Shown piece by piece: positions 1 through 9,161 of a DNA stretch of 64,000 nt. Numbering within the stretch: the first letter of the stretch is position 1; each line of letters starts with the position of its first letter. The position numbers and the translations under genes are program-made. The stretch is from Streptomyces europaeiscabiei. GTDB lineage: Bacteria; Actinomycetota; Actinomycetes; Streptomycetales; Streptomycetaceae. The notes under the pieces were generated by a model. It worked only from the letters and a program-made list of their open reading frames with translations. It was not told the DNA's origin and did not search any database. The stretch covers positions 10,482,001 to 10,546,000 of the forward strand of contig NZ_CP107841.1 of the NCBI RefSeq assembly GCF_036346855.1, read 5' to 3'.

Positions 1-1
1 C

Positions 2-1261
2 GTCGCCCTGTCCTTCAGCGCCGCGCTGCACACCCTGCTCGCCCTGGACTCCTCCGGCGAACCGCTGACCCCGGCGCTGAGCTGGGCCGACACCCGGGCC
101 GCCGACATCGCCCGACGGCTGCGCGCGACCGGAAGCGCCGACGCGCTGCACCGGGCGACCGGAACCCCCGTGCACTCCATGGCCCCGCTCACCAAACTCG
201 CCTGGTTCACGGCACACGAGCCCGACCTCGTACGGCGCACGGCCACGTGGTGCGGCCTGAAGGACTACGTCCTCTCCCGGTTCACCGGTCGGCTGGTCAC
301 CGACCGGTCCTGCGCCTCCGCCACCGGCCTGCTGGACATGCGCACCACCCGATGGCACGGCCCCGCCCTGGACATCGCCGGGGTGAGCGCCGACCGACTG
401 CCCGAACTCGTGCCGACGACCGCCGCGTTCACCCTGCTCCCCGGCATCGCCGCCGCGCTGGGCCTGCCCGCCGGGCTGCCCGTGGTCGCGGGGGCCGGGG
501 ACGGCCCGCTGGCCAATCTCGCCGTCGGGGCCACCGCTCCGGCAACGGCCGCGCTGTCCCTCGGCACCAGCGGCGCCCTCCGTGTCGTACGCGACCGGCC
601 CGGCGTGGACGAACGCTGCCGGGTGTTCTGCTACCACCTCGCGGACGGGCTGTGGGTACTCGGCGGGGCGGTCAGCAACGCCGGGGTCGTCGCCCAGTGG
701 GCCGCCGAGTCCTTCGGCGGCGTCGACGTGGGCGATCTGCTGAAGGAGGCGGGCCAGGTGGAGCCGGGCGCCGAGGGCCTGATCGCCCTGCCGCATCTGC
801 TCGGGGAACGCGCACCCTGGTGGGACCCGGACGCGTGCGGCGCCCTGATCGGGCTGCGCCGCGGACACGGCAGGGCCCACATGACCCGGGCCATGATCGA
901 GGGTGTTGGGCAGCAACTCGCCCTGGTGCGCGACTCCTTGCTCGCCGCCGACGCACCGATCACCTCGGTACGGGCCACCGGGGGCGCCCTGCGCTCCCCC
1001 CTGTGGGCGGAGATCGTCGCCGCCGCGCTCGATATGCCGCTGGAGATCACCGACGACACCGCGGGCTCGGGCTTCGGCGCGACGATGCTCGCCCGGCACG
1101 CGCTCGGCGCCCTGCCCTCGCTGACCTCCCCGGTGCCCGGTGCCCGCGTCCACCGCACCGTGACCCCCGATCCGACGGCGGCGCGACGGCTGGCGGAGAC
1201 CCGCGGACTCAGCGAACAGCTGTACCAGCTCCTGCGCGAGGTGCAGAGGCCGCACCTGTGA
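2..1261 (+). CDS. gntK: Gluconokinase, FGGY carbohydrate kinase family (5' end outside window)
   Basis: The open frame runs in from before base 2 and gives about 419 residues, so roughly the first 70-80 residues of a usual FGGY kinase (about 500 aa) are missing. It should phosphorylate gluconate or a related sugar acid with ATP in the cytoplasm. Family features seen: the acidic ATP-loop region AGAGDGPLANLAVGA followed by LSLGTSGALR, and in the C-terminal lobe the FGGY signature area MTRAMIEGVGQQLALV with ATGGALRSPLWAEI. The 6-phosphogluconate dehydrogenase at 2507-3403 uses the product of this kinase, which supports gluconate as substrate. Its 3' end overlaps the dead transporter on the other strand. 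The exact sugar acid is inferred. Confidence 0.85.
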   Translation, partial: VALSFSAALHTLLALDSSGEPLTPALSWADTRAADIARRLRATGSADALHRATGTPVHSMAPLTKLAWFTAHEPDLVRRTATWCGLKDYVLSRFTGRLVTDRSCASATGLLDMRTTRWHGPALDIAGVSADRLPELVPTTAAFTLLPGIAAALGLPAGLPVVAGAGDGPLANLAVGATAPATAALSLGTSGALRVVRDRPGVDERCRVFCYHLADGLWVLGGAVSNAGVVAQWAAESFGGVDVGDLLKEAGQVEPGAEGLIALPHLLGERAPWWDPDACGALIGLRRGHGRAHMTRAMIEGVGQQLALVRDSLLAADAPITSVRATGGALRSPLWAEIVAAALDMPLEITDDTAGSGFGATMLARHALGALPSLTSPVPGARVHRTVTPDPTAARRLAETRGLSEQLYQLLREVQRPHL

Positions 1262-2260
1262 CCACCGCGCCGGCGTCCCGCCGCAGTCGTGCCGCCTCCG
1301 CGACCGTGACCAGGGGAAGCAGGGCGAGCATCGCGAACGCCACCCGGTAGGGCGCGGCGGGACCGGCCAGTCCCAGGAGGGGCGCTATCGAGCCCGCCGC
1401 GTGCAGCGCCAGGGCGCCGAAGGCGACCCCGAGGCCGACGGCGAGCTGCTGCACCGTGCTGGAGAGCGCGTTGACGCCGCTGGTACGGTCCGCCTCGATG
1501 TCGGCGAAGCCGATCGTCGCGTACGCGCTGAGCGAGACGGACCGGCACACACCACTCATGAACAGCACGGACACCACGACGGCCAACGGCGTGTGCGGGC
1601 CGAGCAGCCCGCACAGCACGAAGGTCACCGCCGTCGCGACCCCGTTCACCAACAGCACCGTACGGAAGCCGAAGCGGCGCAGCAGCGCGGTGGTGAGCGG
1701 TTTGACGGCGACGTTGCACGCGAACACCGCGATGAGCACCAGCCCGGCGGTGGCCGCGCTCCAGCCGAAGGCCCCCTGGAACATCAGGGGCAGCAGGAAC
1801 GGCACGGCGGTGATCGATGCGCGGAACAGGGCGCCACCCGCGTTCGGCACCCGGCAGGTGTCAACCTTCAGTGCGCCGAGGTCGAGCAACGGGCTTCAGC
1901 TGACGTGGAAATGACGCACCGTCACCAGATACAGAGCGACTCCCGCGGTGAACCAGGACGCGCCCGAGCCCCAGGCGGCGGGCACATCCCCGAACCGCTC
2001 CAGTCCCAGCACCACGGCCGCCGGCCCGGCGCCGCCGGCCCTGAAGCCCACCCAGTCGAGACGGGTGCGTTCCGTCCGCCGGAGATCGGGGACGAGCCGC
2101 AGGGCGAGCGGCAGCGCCGGCCCGCCCAGCGGCACGTTCACCAGGAAGATCCAGTGCCAGGAGGCGTGCGTCGTGAACAGCCCGCCCAGCGCCGGTGCGA
2201 GGACCGGGGCCAACAGCCCGGGCCAGGTCAGCCGGGCGATCGCCCGCACTTTCCCGGCGA
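1209..2260 (-). pseudogene. Decayed MFS drug-efflux permease (DHA2/EmrB-QacA type)
   Basis: Minus-strand translation shows the DHA2 motif region LAPVLAPALGGLFTTHASWH followed by WIFLVNVPLG, then several hydrophobic segments to base 1209. Two lesions are visible. Homology begins around 2260 inside what should be about transmembrane segment 4, so roughly 120 N-terminal residues are gone. An in-frame TGA at 1896-1898 then interrupts the frame; reading continues in the same frame immediately after it (SPLLDLGALKV). No stable full protein is expected. The C-terminal part from a TTG at 1889 remains open for 226 codons but starts mid-protein. The tail overlaps the gluconokinase 3' end. Confidence 0.8.
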
Positions 2261-2506
2261 ACTCGGGGGTATCCGGGGAGGGGAGGGGAGGGGCGCGGAC
2301 CACGGACCGGGGGCGACTCGAGGGCCCCGGTGTGAGCGCGTGATGCTTGGCCCTCGCTTCTGCGGGGCCGTCGTCCGGGTACGTCGACCACCTGCAGTGC
2401 GTACGGCGGCCGTGCCGCTGCCGTACGGCCTTCGTCGGTTCCCGGACAGGGTGCGGGCTCGGTGTTCCACCTGACCACCGTCCCCCGTGGGGCACGGCAG
2501 GGTCGG

Positions 2507-3403
2507 TCAGACCTGCGCCGCCCCGCCCCCGGCAGTGGCGTGCACCGCGTGGCCGCCGAACTGCCGGCGCATCGCCGCGAGGGCCTTCAGCTGGTCCGCA
2601 TCCGGCTTGCGGGAGGCGAAGCGGGCGAAGAGTGCGGCGGTCATGGCGGGGGCGGACACGGAAAGGCGTACCGCCTCCTCGACCGTCCAGCGGCCCTCGC
2701 CCGAGTCGTCGACGCGGCCGGAGAGAGTGGCCAGGCCCGGGTCCTCGTCCAGGGCCCGCACCAGGAGGTCGAGCAGCCAGGAGCGGACGACCGTGCCGTG
2801 CCGCCAGGAGGCGAGCACCTTGGGCACGTCGGGCACGTACTCGCTGGCCTCCAGCAGTTCGTAGCCCTCGGCGAGCGCCTGCATCATGCCGTACTCGATG
2901 CCGTTGTGGACCATCTTGGCGTAGTGCCCGGCGCCGACCGGGCCCGCGTGGCACAGCCCGTCCCGGTCCGGGGCGAGCGACTCCAGCAGCGGCCAGACGC
3001 GCTCGACGTGCTCGTCCTGGCCGCCACACATCACGGCGTAGCCGTTCTCCCGGCCCCAGACGCCACCGCTGACCCCGCAGTCGACGTAGCCGATACCGTG
3101 CTCGGCGAGCATCAGGGCGTGCTCGGTGTCGTCGCTGAAACGGGAGTTGCCGCCCTCGACGATCACGTCGCCGGGGGACAGCAGTTCCGCGAGCTGCCGC
3201 AGGGCCTGGCGGGTCGGGTCGCCCGAGGGGAGCATCAGCCACACCACGCGGGGTCCGGCGAGCTTCGCGACGAGTTCCTCCAGGGAGTCGGCGTCACGGT
3301 CGGGGGAGGTGCGGCTGTAGCCGAGCACCTCGTGGCCGCGGTCCCGCCAGCGGGCAGCCATGTTGCCGCCCATGCGTCCGAGTCCGACGATTCCTATCTG
3401 CAT
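2507..3403 (-). CDS. gnd: 6-phosphogluconate dehydrogenase, decarboxylating (short GntZ/YqeC-type)
   Basis: 298 aa. Oxidatively decarboxylates 6-phosphogluconate to ribulose 5-phosphate with NAD(P). The N-terminal Rossmann motif is GIVGLGRMGGNMA. The substrate and catalytic segments DCGVSGGVWGRENGYAVM and KMVHNGIEYGMMQALAEGYE are intact. The length fits the short bacterial class (about 300 aa) rather than the 470-residue Gnd. It is the last gene of a minus-strand run (cyclase, hydroxyacid dehydrogenase, HIBADH-like, gnd) and starts 6 bp after the preceding stop. With the gluconokinase nearby it supplies pentose phosphates to transketolase/transaldolase. Confidence 0.92.
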   Translation of the reverse strand: MQIGIVGLGRMGGNMAARWRDRGHEVLGYSRTSPDRDADSLEELVAKLAGPRVVWLMLPSGDPTRQALRQLAELLSPGDVIVEGGNSRFSDDTEHALMLAEHGIGYVDCGVSGGVWGRENGYAVMCGGQDEHVERVWPLLESLAPDRDGLCHAGPVGAGHYAKMVHNGIEYGMMQALAEGYELLEASEYVPDVPKVLASWRHGTVVRSWLLDLLVRALDEDPGLATLSGRVDDSGEGRWTVEEAVRLSVSAPAMTAALFARFASRKPDADQLKALAAMRRQFGGHAVHATAGGGAAQV

Positions 3404-3409
3404 GTGTCC

Positions 3410-4360
3410 TCAGTCCTTCGTGTGGTGATCGGTGGGGTAGGGCGAGGCACCGCGCAACAGGCCGAGGACGACGCTGTTGTCCAGGTCGCCGAGGCCCTGT
3501 TCCACGACCGCCGCGTACAGCCCGGCGACGGTCGTGGAGAGCGGCAGCGCGACGCGTTCGTCGTCGGCGCCGTCCAGGACGAACCCGAGGTCCTTGTGGA
3601 GGTAGCGGGCCGGGCCGGAGGGAGTGAAGTCGCCCTCGGCAAGGTGGTGCCGTTTCTGCGCGAGCACCTCGGAGGAGGCGAGCCCGCCGGCGAGTACGTC
3701 GAGCAGTGCGGCGGGTTCGAGGCCGCCGCGTTCACCGAGCAGGACGGCCTCGGCGAGCGCGACCAGGGTTCCGGCGACGACGAGTTGGTTGCAGGCCTTG
3801 GCGAGGGAGCCGGATCCGGTGTCCCCGAGGCGCCGTACGGTCGAGCCCATCGCCTCCAGATACGGGCGGATCCGTGCGACCGTCTCGTCCGGGCCCCCTG
3901 CCATGATCGACAGGGTGGCGTCGCGGGCGCCCCTCACGCCGCCGCTGACGGGGGCGTCGACGACCGTGATGCCCTGCGGGCGCAGTCTCTCGGACAGGGC
4001 GCGTACCGCGACGGGGGAGACGGTGCCCATCACGACCAGGGTGTCCATGACCGGCTGTCCGGAGCGCAGTCCGTCCGGGCCGTCCAGCCGCTCGATCACC
4101 TGGGGGAGGTCGGGGAGCATGGTGAGGACGACCGGTGCGGCGGCGGCTACCTGCTCCGGGCTGTCGGCGGTACGGCAGCCGGCGGCCGCGGCGGTCTCCA
4201 GCGGGGTCCGGCCGCGGTTCCAGGCGAGTACGTCGAAACCGGCCCGGGCGAGGTTCACCGCCATGGGCAGTCCCATGGCGCCGAGCCCGAGGAAACCGAC
4301 AGCCGCCGGACGGCCGGGCCGCCCGGTGCCAGTGCCGGTGCCGACGTCGGCGCCGCTCAT
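3410..4360 (-). CDS. NAD(P)-dependent beta-hydroxyacid dehydrogenase (3-hydroxyisobutyrate / tartronate-semialdehyde reductase family)
   Basis: 316 aa. Rossmann motif AVGFLGLGAMGLPMAVNLAR, substrate loop DAPVSGGVRGARDATLSIM and the catalytic-lysine region GSGSLAKACNQLVVAG are all present. Substrate may be 3-hydroxyisobutyrate, D-glycerate/tartronate semialdehyde or another sugar-acid-derived beta-hydroxyacid; the sequence alone does not decide. The ATG at 4360 was chosen because it overlaps the upstream stop by four bases (ATGA), a translational-coupling arrangement. A short Gly/Thr-rich tract (residues 3-15) precedes the Rossmann fold. It is a paralogue-like neighbour of gnd in the same superfamily. 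Confidence 0.85.
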   Translation of the reverse strand: MSGADVGTGTGTGRPGRPAAVGFLGLGAMGLPMAVNLARAGFDVLAWNRGRTPLETAAAAGCRTADSPEQVAAAAPVVLTMLPDLPQVIERLDGPDGLRSGQPVMDTLVVMGTVSPVAVRALSERLRPQGITVVDAPVSGGVRGARDATLSIMAGGPDETVARIRPYLEAMGSTVRRLGDTGSGSLAKACNQLVVAGTLVALAEAVLLGERGGLEPAALLDVLAGGLASSEVLAQKRHHLAEGDFTPSGPARYLHKDLGFVLDGADDERVALPLSTTVAGLYAAVVEQGLGDLDNSVVLGLLRGASPYPTDHHTKD

Positions 4361-5424
4361 GCGCCGGCTCCCGCCGGAGTGCTCTGACGAGCCGTCAACT
4401 CGGCAAGACGGCCGATCAGCCGAGGGCTTTCGACCACATCCCGGTTGACCACGAAGGGCGGTACGCGGCCCGCCGACACCTCCAGCACGGCCCGGACCGC
4501 GCTGCCGCCGTTCCCGGCGGACATCTCGTCCGTCCACGCCAGGGCGTGCGGGCTGAGCACGACCTGGTCCATGCCCAGCAACGGGTTGTCGGCGGCGGGC
4601 GGTTCGCTCTCGAACACGTCCAGCCCGGCGCCCCTGATACGCCGTACCCGCAGCGCGTCGATCAGGGCCGCCTCTTCCACGATGGGTCCGCGGGCCACAT
4701 TGAGGAGGACGGCTGTGGGCTTCATCAGCGACAGCCGTCGCGCGTCGACGAGATGACGGGTCTCCTCCGTCAGCGCGCACATCACGATCACGGCATCGGC
4801 CTGCGCCATCACGGTGTCGACGTCCACGAGCCGTACGCCGAGCCCGGCGGCGGTCTCCGGCGGGCAGTAGGGGTCGTACGCCACGACGTCGACCTCGAAT
4901 GGCCGCAGCAGTCCGACCAGATCGCGGGCCGTGTTGCCGAGGCCGATCAGACCGATGCGGCGGCCGGTGAGCCCCAGGCCCATCCACTGTTCCTTCTCGG
5001 CCCAGCGCCCCTCCCGTACCAGCCGGTCCTTGGCGGTCACGTTGTGGAGCACGGCGAGCAGCAGGGTGAGGGCGGCGGTGGCGACCGGGCGCCGGGCGCC
5101 GTCCGGGGTGATGGTCACCAGGGCGCCGTTGCGGGTGCACGCGTCGAGGTCGACGGTGTCGTAGCCGACCCCGAAGCGGGCGAAGAGGAGAGGGGGGCGG
5201 GCGGCGCCCTCGAAGGTACGCGCCGTGACGGCGGGGCCGGCGAACAGGACGGCGTCCAGGCCGTCGACGTCCGCCGCGAGCAGTTCCTGGGTGTCGCGCG
5301 GCAGGTAGTGCCAGTCGACACCGGCGGCGTCGAGTTCGCCGAGCCGGATGTCGCCCCACACGTTGCGGCCGTCCGCGTCCAGGAAGTCCCGGCTGACTCC
5401 GACTCTGAACCCCGCGGCGCTCAT
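4357..5424 (-). CDS. D-2-hydroxyacid dehydrogenase (phosphoglycerate/glyoxylate reductase-like)
   Basis: 355 aa, the usual family length. NAD-binding motif GRRIGLIGLGNTARDLVGLL, and the catalytic residues expected of the family: Arg in LLNVARGPIVEEAAL, Glu in AGLDVFESEPP and His in VVLSPHALAWTDE. It reduces a 2-oxoacid or oxidises a D-2-hydroxyacid. Start ATG 5424 shares one base with the stop of the cyclase gene (TGATG), so the two are probably translationally coupled. The operon context points to sugar-acid breakdown rather than serine synthesis; the exact substrate is unknown. Confidence 0.85.
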   Translation of the reverse strand: MSAAGFRVGVSRDFLDADGRNVWGDIRLGELDAAGVDWHYLPRDTQELLAADVDGLDAVLFAGPAVTARTFEGAARPPLLFARFGVGYDTVDLDACTRNGALVTITPDGARRPVATAALTLLLAVLHNVTAKDRLVREGRWAEKEQWMGLGLTGRRIGLIGLGNTARDLVGLLRPFEVDVVAYDPYCPPETAAGLGVRLVDVDTVMAQADAVIVMCALTEETRHLVDARRLSLMKPTAVLLNVARGPIVEEAALIDALRVRRIRGAGLDVFESEPPAADNPLLGMDQVVLSPHALAWTDEMSAGNGGSAVRAVLEVSAGRVPPFVVNRDVVESPRLIGRLAELTARQSTPAGAGA

Positions 5425-6416
5425 CACAGCACCGCGATCGGGTTGACGGGCGAACCCGTGCCGCCGGGGACGTTCAGTGGGGCCACGACGAACAGGAACT
5501 CGTAGCGGCAGGCCTGCGCGCAGGCTGCGGAGAGCGCTTCGAGGTCGAGGTTGTCCAGCAGCGGTACGCCCATGGCGGTGATCGCGAGGGCGTGCACGGG
5601 GGAGTGCAGCCCTTCGACCGGGGAGGGCCGTACGTCGCTGTCCCCGTCGCCGCCGAGCAGCGCGATCCCGCGCTCGGCGAACAGCGGCATGGCGTCCACG
5701 TGGAAGCCGGCGCTCGCGTTGTCCGGGTTCCAGGCGCCGAGTTCGGCGCGGCGCCGGAAGTGGCCGGAGCGCAGCAGCACGGCGTCGCCGTCGCCGATGG
5801 TGATGCCGAGGGTCTTCTCGGCGGCGGCGACGTCCTCGGCGTGCACGGCCCGGCCGGGCTCCAGCCAGTCGGTGCCGAGGACGGCGGGCATGTCGATCAG
5901 TACGCCCTTGGTGACCAAGGGGCCGAGCGAGGACACGGCGCCGAAGCGGGCGCCGCCCGCGTCGACGACCTCGCGTGCGGTGCGGCCGTCGTAGAGCTGT
6001 CCGCGGTAGGCGATGTGGGAGAGCGCGTCGAGGTGGCTGACGCCCTTGCCGTGGTAGTCCACGGCGATGAAGTCCTTGTGACAGGACGGTTCGGGGGCCT
6101 CGACGTCGCCGAGGTCGGACATGTAGTGGAGGGCGGGCTTGCCGTTGTCCGGGCCGGGCGCCGTGTTCCACGGCAGGGCCGTGGGGACGGTGGTGCCGGT
6201 GCGGACCAGGGTGGTGGCGCGGCGTGCGTGCTCGGGGGTGACCCGGTTCCAGGCGCCGCGGTCGGCGTCGGCCGGGGCCCAGCGGCCCCAGGTGCTCAGC
6301 TCGTCGAAGAGCGTGTCGAACTGTGCGCGGGACAGGGCGGGTCCGTTGTCCGGTTCGAGGCCGGAGGGGTGGTCGCCGGGAGAGGGGGGAGATGGATCGT
6401 GCGGGCTGCTGGTCAT
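5424..6416 (-). CDS. Cyclase family protein (kynurenine-formamidase-like metal hydrolase)
   Basis: 330 aa from the ATG at 6416. A longer frame exists upstream but would run across the divergent iclR gene, so it was not used. Family motifs visible are HKDFIAVDYHGKGVSHLDAL (metal-binding HxGTHxD-like region) and LLRSGHFRRRAELGAWNPD. Members are metal-dependent amidohydrolases or lactone hydrolases. As the first gene of an operon with hydroxyacid dehydrogenases and gnd it may open a lactone or amide precursor; that role is inferred. The divergent IclR gene about 190 bp away is the likely regulator. Confidence 0.75.
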   Translation of the reverse strand: MTSSPHDPSPPSPGDHPSGLEPDNGPALSRAQFDTLFDELSTWGRWAPADADRGAWNRVTPEHARRATTLVRTGTTVPTALPWNTAPGPDNGKPALHYMSDLGDVEAPEPSCHKDFIAVDYHGKGVSHLDALSHIAYRGQLYDGRTAREVVDAGGARFGAVSSLGPLVTKGVLIDMPAVLGTDWLEPGRAVHAEDVAAAEKTLGITIGDGDAVLLRSGHFRRRAELGAWNPDNASAGFHVDAMPLFAERGIALLGGDGDSDVRPSPVEGLHSPVHALAITAMGVPLLDNLDLEALSAACAQACRYEFLFVVAPLNVPGGTGSPVNPIAVL

Positions 6417-6609
6417 CTGCTGCTCAGCGCTCCAAGGCTCGCAGGGTGTCGTCGGCCGGCCCGGAGGGCGCGCTACGGTCGAGTGGTCCCGAAGGGATGC
6501 GGAGAATCTCGACGGCAAAGCGTGCGCCGACGGCATTGTCGTTCGGGGGCACACGAGAGACAATAGCCAATATGCTGAACGACGAACAGAATGATGGGTG
6601 GAGTTGCTG

Positions 6610-7401
6610 GTGAGCGCAAGTGACCCGGGTAGCCTCGTTCCCGCTGTGACGCGGGCCGTGGCCATCCTCGACGCACTCGGCGAGGCGGAAGGGCGCCCGC
6701 TGTCGGTGAGTGAGATCGCGCGCGCCCTGGGCCTGCCGAAGTCCTCGACGGGCAATCTGTGTGCCTCGCTGGAGGCGGCCGGCATGATCGCGCGCAACGG
6801 CTCGGGCTTCAGTCTGGGTCGCAAGCTCGTCGAGTTGGGTGGCCGCTACCTGGCCACCGTCGATCAGTTGCGCGACTTCTACGAGCTGTGTCGGCGCAGT
6901 GCCCACATCTCGCGGGAGACTGCACGGGTGGCCGTACTCGACGGCTTGGACGTCCTCTACCTGGGGCGTTACGACGGCACGCAGCCGTTGCGGCTGACCG
7001 CCAACATCGGTGACCGCTTCCCGGCCAACTGCACGGCCACCGGCAAGGCCATCCTGTCCACGCTGGATCCGGCGGTGGCCGAGGACCGGCTGCGCGGCCG
7101 TACCCTGCCCGCGCTCAGTGAGCGGTCCATCACCTCCGTGCCCGCCCTGATGGACGACCTGGCGAAGGCCCGGGAGCGCGGCTATGCGATCGACGACGAG
7201 GAGGCCACGGCGGGCATCCTCTGTCTGGCCGTACCGGTCGCCGGCTTCCGTACGGACTCGGCGCCCTTCGCGATCAGTGTCACCGTGCTCAAGGCCCGGC
7301 TCGACGACGAGTTCCGAGAGGCCCTGCTGAAGGACCTGCGGACCATCGCCGCAGGGCTGGAGAACCCCATGCTTCCGCAGGGGGCGCCGCCCGGCGGCTG
7401 A
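6610..7401 (+). CDS. IclR family transcriptional regulator
   Basis: About 263 aa. N-terminal winged helix-turn-helix (SLVPAVTRAVAILDALGEAE through ALGLPKSSTGNLCASLEAAG) and C-terminal effector-binding domain with the usual NCTATGKAILSTL and YAIDDEEATAGILCLAVPV segments. GTG 6610 is preferred over the in-frame codon at 6598 because GGTGGAG at 6597-6603 sits about six bases upstream of it. The gene lies between two sugar-acid units: the divergent cyclase operon and the downstream ABC transporter. It probably controls one or both, with a sugar acid or its breakdown product as effector (inferred). Confidence 0.9.
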   Translation: MSASDPGSLVPAVTRAVAILDALGEAEGRPLSVSEIARALGLPKSSTGNLCASLEAAGMIARNGSGFSLGRKLVELGGRYLATVDQLRDFYELCRRSAHISRETARVAVLDGLDVLYLGRYDGTQPLRLTANIGDRFPANCTATGKAILSTLDPAVAEDRLRGRTLPALSERSITSVPALMDDLAKARERGYAIDDEEATAGILCLAVPVAGFRTDSAPFAISVTVLKARLDDEFREALLKDLRTIAAGLENPMLPQGAPPGG

Positions 7402-7439
7402 GTTCCGGGGGCCTGTGCGCGCCCTCTTCGGTGTCACCC

Positions 7440-7477
7440 ACGGCGGCCGTACGGAGATCTCTCCGTACGGCCGCCGT
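7440..7477. terminator. Perfect 18-bp inverted repeat between iclR and the sugar transporter
   Basis: The left arm ACGGCGGCCGTACGGAGA is repeated exactly in reverse complement with only TC between the arms. It begins 39 bp after the iclR stop. No T-run follows, which is normal for Streptomyces terminators. Because it sits about 30 bp before the transporter promoter it could instead be a regulator site, but the arm length favours a terminator. Confidence 0.7.
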
Positions 7478-7508
7478 AACTTTGGGGCAATAAAAAACCG
7501 CAGAACCA

Positions 7509-7538
7509 TTGACCAACATGCTGGTAGCTGTACAGGAT
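7509..7538 (+). promoter_or_regulatory. Probable vegetative promoter of the sugar ABC transporter
   Basis: TTGACC (7509-7514) and CAGGAT (7533-7538) are separated by 18 bp, close to the HrdB consensus (TTGACN, TAGRRT). It overlaps the first in-frame start codon of the ABC ATPase frame, so translation most likely begins further downstream (7593 or 7662). Confidence 0.5.
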
Positions 7539-7592
7539 TCTGGTCGAGCCGATGGAATGGTCCTCGGCTGGCAGATCCCTTCGGAGAAGTCC

Positions 7593-9161
7593 GTGTATGA
7601 CGCTCCCGATGACACAGCCGACACAGCTGACATAGCTGACACATCTCCACACCGCCCCTTGGTGAGCATCCGGGGGCTGCGCAAGCGATTCGGCGGCACT
7701 CTCGCCCTCGCCGACGTCGACCTCGACCTTCACCCGGGCAGGGTTCTCGCCCTATTGGGTCACAACGGTGCCGGTAAGTCGACCCTGATCAAGGTCCTCG
7801 CCGGGGTCTACAAAGCGGACCAGGGCGAGGTCACGGTCGCGGGCCACCCGCTCGGCACCGAGGCAGCCTCCGCGGAGATGTCCTTCATCCACCAGGACCT
7901 CGGCCTCGTCGAATGGATGACGGTCGCCGAGAACATCGCGCTCGGCACCGGCTACCCGCGCCGCGCCGGGCTCGTCTCCTGGAAGCAGGTCCGCGAGCGC
8001 AGCACCGAGGCGCTGGACATCGTCGCCGGTCACCTCGACCCGGACGCCGCGGTCGCCGACCTCACCCGCGCCGAGCGCTCCCTCGTCGCCATCGCCCGCG
8101 CCCTCTCCACCCGGGCCCGGCTCATCGTCCTTGACGAACCCACCGCGAGCCTGCCCGCCGCGGACTGCGCCCGCCTCTTCGACGTCCTGCACACCCTGCG
8201 CGACCGAGGACACGGCATCGTCTACGTCAGCCACCGGCTCGACGAGGTCTACCAGGTCGCCGACAGCTTCGCGGTCCTGCGCGACGGTCACCTCATCAGC
8301 GAGGGCCGCCTCGCCGACCACGGCCCCGACCGCATCGTGCGCGACATCGTCGGCCACGAAGCGGAGACCCACCGCCCCGAGCCCGGCCCCAAGGCCCCCA
8401 CCGGCGAGGCCCCTACCGTGCTGCGTCTCACCGGTGTCACCACCGAGGGCGCGGGCCCCGTCGACCTGGAACTGCGCGCCGGGGAGGTCCTCGGCATGGT
8501 CGGCCTCACCGGCGCCGGCCACATGGACCTCGGCCGTGCCCTCGCCGGTTCCCGGCCGATCCAGGACGGTGAGGCACTGCTCGACGGCAGGCCTTACCGG
8601 CCCGACTCGCCCGCAGCGGCCGTCGACGCGGGCATCGGCTTCGTCACCAGCAACCGCCAGGAGGAGGGCTGCGCCCTCGAACTCACCGTCAGGGAGAACT
8701 TCCTGGCCAACCCGCGGGCCGACAGCCGCTCCCCGTGGCGCTGGATCAGCCCGTCACGCGAGCGCGCCCAGGCGACAGCGCTGATCGAGAGGTTCGGCGT
8801 ACGCCCGGCCAACTCCGAGGCACCCATCGCGACCCTCTCCGGCGGCAACCAGCAGAAGGTCATGATCGGCCGCTGGCTGCGCCTCAGCAGGCGCGTCGTG
8901 ATCCTGGAGGAGCCGACCGCGGGAGTCGACGTCGGCGCCAAGGCGGAGATCTATCGCCTGCTCGACGACGCGCTCGCCCAAGGACTCGCTGTCCTCCTCA
9001 TCTCCACGGACTTCGAGGAAGTCGCCGACGTGTGTCACCGCGCCCTGGTCTTCGTACGGGGCCACGTGACCGCCGAACTCAGCGGCGAAGCCCTCACCGT
9101 CACCGAACTCACCCACGCCGCGTCGGCCATGCCGGCGCTGACCGGAACGGCGGACAACTGA
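7593..9161 (+). CDS. Sugar ABC transporter, duplicated ATP-binding protein (RbsA/XylG type)
   Basis: About 522 aa with two ABC cassettes. The first has Walker [17 protein letters not shown] and Walker B RLIVLDEPTASLP with a degenerate signature (DLTRAERS). The second has a degenerate Walker A (GLTGAGHMDLGRALAG) but a good signature LSGGNQQKVMIGRWL and RVVILEEPTAGVDVGAK. This asymmetric pattern is typical of ribose/xylose importers. The frame opens at 7509, but that codon lies in the -35 box. GTG 7593 follows GGAGAAG closely; GTG 7662 is a second option. Four 9-bp repeats of GACACAGCT type (7611-7646) encode an Asp-Thr-Ala run between these starts. The permease start overlaps its stop (TGATG). 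Confidence 0.88.
   Translation: MYDAPDDTADTADIADTSPHRPLVSIRGLRKRFGGTLALADVDLDLHPGRVLALLGHNGAGKSTLIKVLAGVYKADQGEVTVAGHPLGTEAASAEMSFIHQDLGLVEWMTVAENIALGTGYPRRAGLVSWKQVRERSTEALDIVAGHLDPDAAVADLTRAERSLVAIARALSTRARLIVLDEPTASLPAADCARLFDVLHTLRDRGHGIVYVSHRLDEVYQVADSFAVLRDGHLISEGRLADHGPDRIVRDIVGHEAETHRPEPGPKAPTGEAPTVLRLTGVTTEGAGPVDLELRAGEVLGMVGLTGAGHMDLGRALAGSRPIQDGEALLDGRPYRPDSPAAAVDAGIGFVTSNRQEEGCALELTVRENFLANPRADSRSPWRWISPSRERAQATALIERFGVRPANSEAPIATLSGGNQQKVMIGRWLRLSRRVVILEEPTAGVDVGAKAEIYRLLDDALAQGLAVLLISTDFEEVADVCHRALVFVRGHVTAELSGEALTVTELTHAASAMPALTGTADN

Noticed and set aside
2462..4387. Plus-strand frame of about 640 codons across gnd and its neighbour
   Set aside because: Antisense to two intact dehydrogenase genes; no motif.
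6416..6824. Longer N-terminus for the cyclase gene
   Set aside because: Would overlap the divergent iclR coding start by over 200 bp, and the added residues show no homology.
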